DNA from: Capra hircus | Lineage: Eukaryota; Chordata; Mammalia; Artiodactyla; Bovidae | Length of the DNA: 64,000 bases | Direction of reading: 5' to 3' | Assembly: GCF_001704415.2 (NCBI RefSeq) | Contig: NC_030817.1 | Location: 53,801,550-53,865,549 of the forward strand | Part shown: positions 63,988 to 64,000 of the stretch, piece after piece | Layout: each line of letters opens with the position of its first letter | Position numbering within the stretch: the stretch's first letter is position 1 | Notes under the pieces: generated by a model | What the model saw: only the letters and a program-made list of their open reading frames with translations | Databases searched by the model: none | Told to the model about the DNA's origin: nothing | Program-made: the position numbers and the translations under genes

Positions 63988-64000
63988 TGTGTGTGTGTGT
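63988..64000. repeat. (TG)n microsatellite, cut by the window end
   Basis: TGTGTGTGTGTGT continues past the last base, so its length is unknown. Confidence 0.85.

Overview
The window is nuclear DNA from a ruminant, most likely a bovid. The diagnostic evidence is the repeat content. There are nine copies of the RTE-class LINE BovB, nine tRNA-Glu-headed Bov-tA SINEs, one dimeric BOV-A2 SINE and six CHR-type SINEs (the family shared by cetaceans, hippos and ruminants), with artiodactyl-type L1 3' ends. These sit on an older mammalian layer of MIR, L2, hAT/Charlie-type DNA transposons, MLT1 (MaLR) LTRs and L1M remnants. The repeats do not separate cattle from sheep, goat, buffalo or deer.

I found no host protein-coding gene, no exon I can defend, no tRNA, rRNA or snRNA gene, no CpG island and no CRISPR array. 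Every reading frame with recognisable protein content is a dead reverse-transcriptase fragment of BovB or L1. The window therefore reads as intergenic or deep intronic DNA, and I do not see an undescribed multi-gene system in it.

Layout. 1-7 kb: unique DNA, then an L1 remnant split by a BovB and followed directly by a second BovB, then a Bov-tA with a perfect 11-bp target-site duplication (TSD). 7-15 kb: mostly unique DNA with a plus-strand BovB inside an L1 tail, a Bov-tA and scattered MIR/L2. 15-22 kb: a DNA transposon, an L2 and an MLT1 LTR in a row, a BovB, a 5'-inverted BovB, a 98-bp BovB stub with a 22-bp TSD, and a (TG)n array. 22-32 kb: an L1 interrupted by BovB, the BOV-A2, and two Bov-tA. 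32-48 kb: CHR SINEs (two of them inside L1s), many MIR/L2 relics, a 57-bp tandem duplication, a DNA transposon and a very small duplicated insertion. 48-57 kb: unique DNA, then an L1M region hit by a BovB stub and a CHR SINE, then an MLT1 LTR split by an L1. 57-64 kb: unique DNA with adjacent Bov-tA and BovB, a CHR SINE, and a (TG)n array running off the end.

The parts interact only as mobile elements. BovB supplied the reverse transcriptase thought to mobilise the Bov-tA/BOV-A SINEs that share its 3' end. The nesting gives a relative age order: MIR, L2, DNA transposons and MLT1 first, then L1M, then CHR SINEs and ruminant L1, then BovB and Bov-tA, with BOV-A2 and the simple-tailed Bov-tA near 46.5 kb probably youngest. 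Family names rest on remembered consensus features read by eye. Element edges are good to about 5-20 bp where a TSD is given and looser elsewhere.
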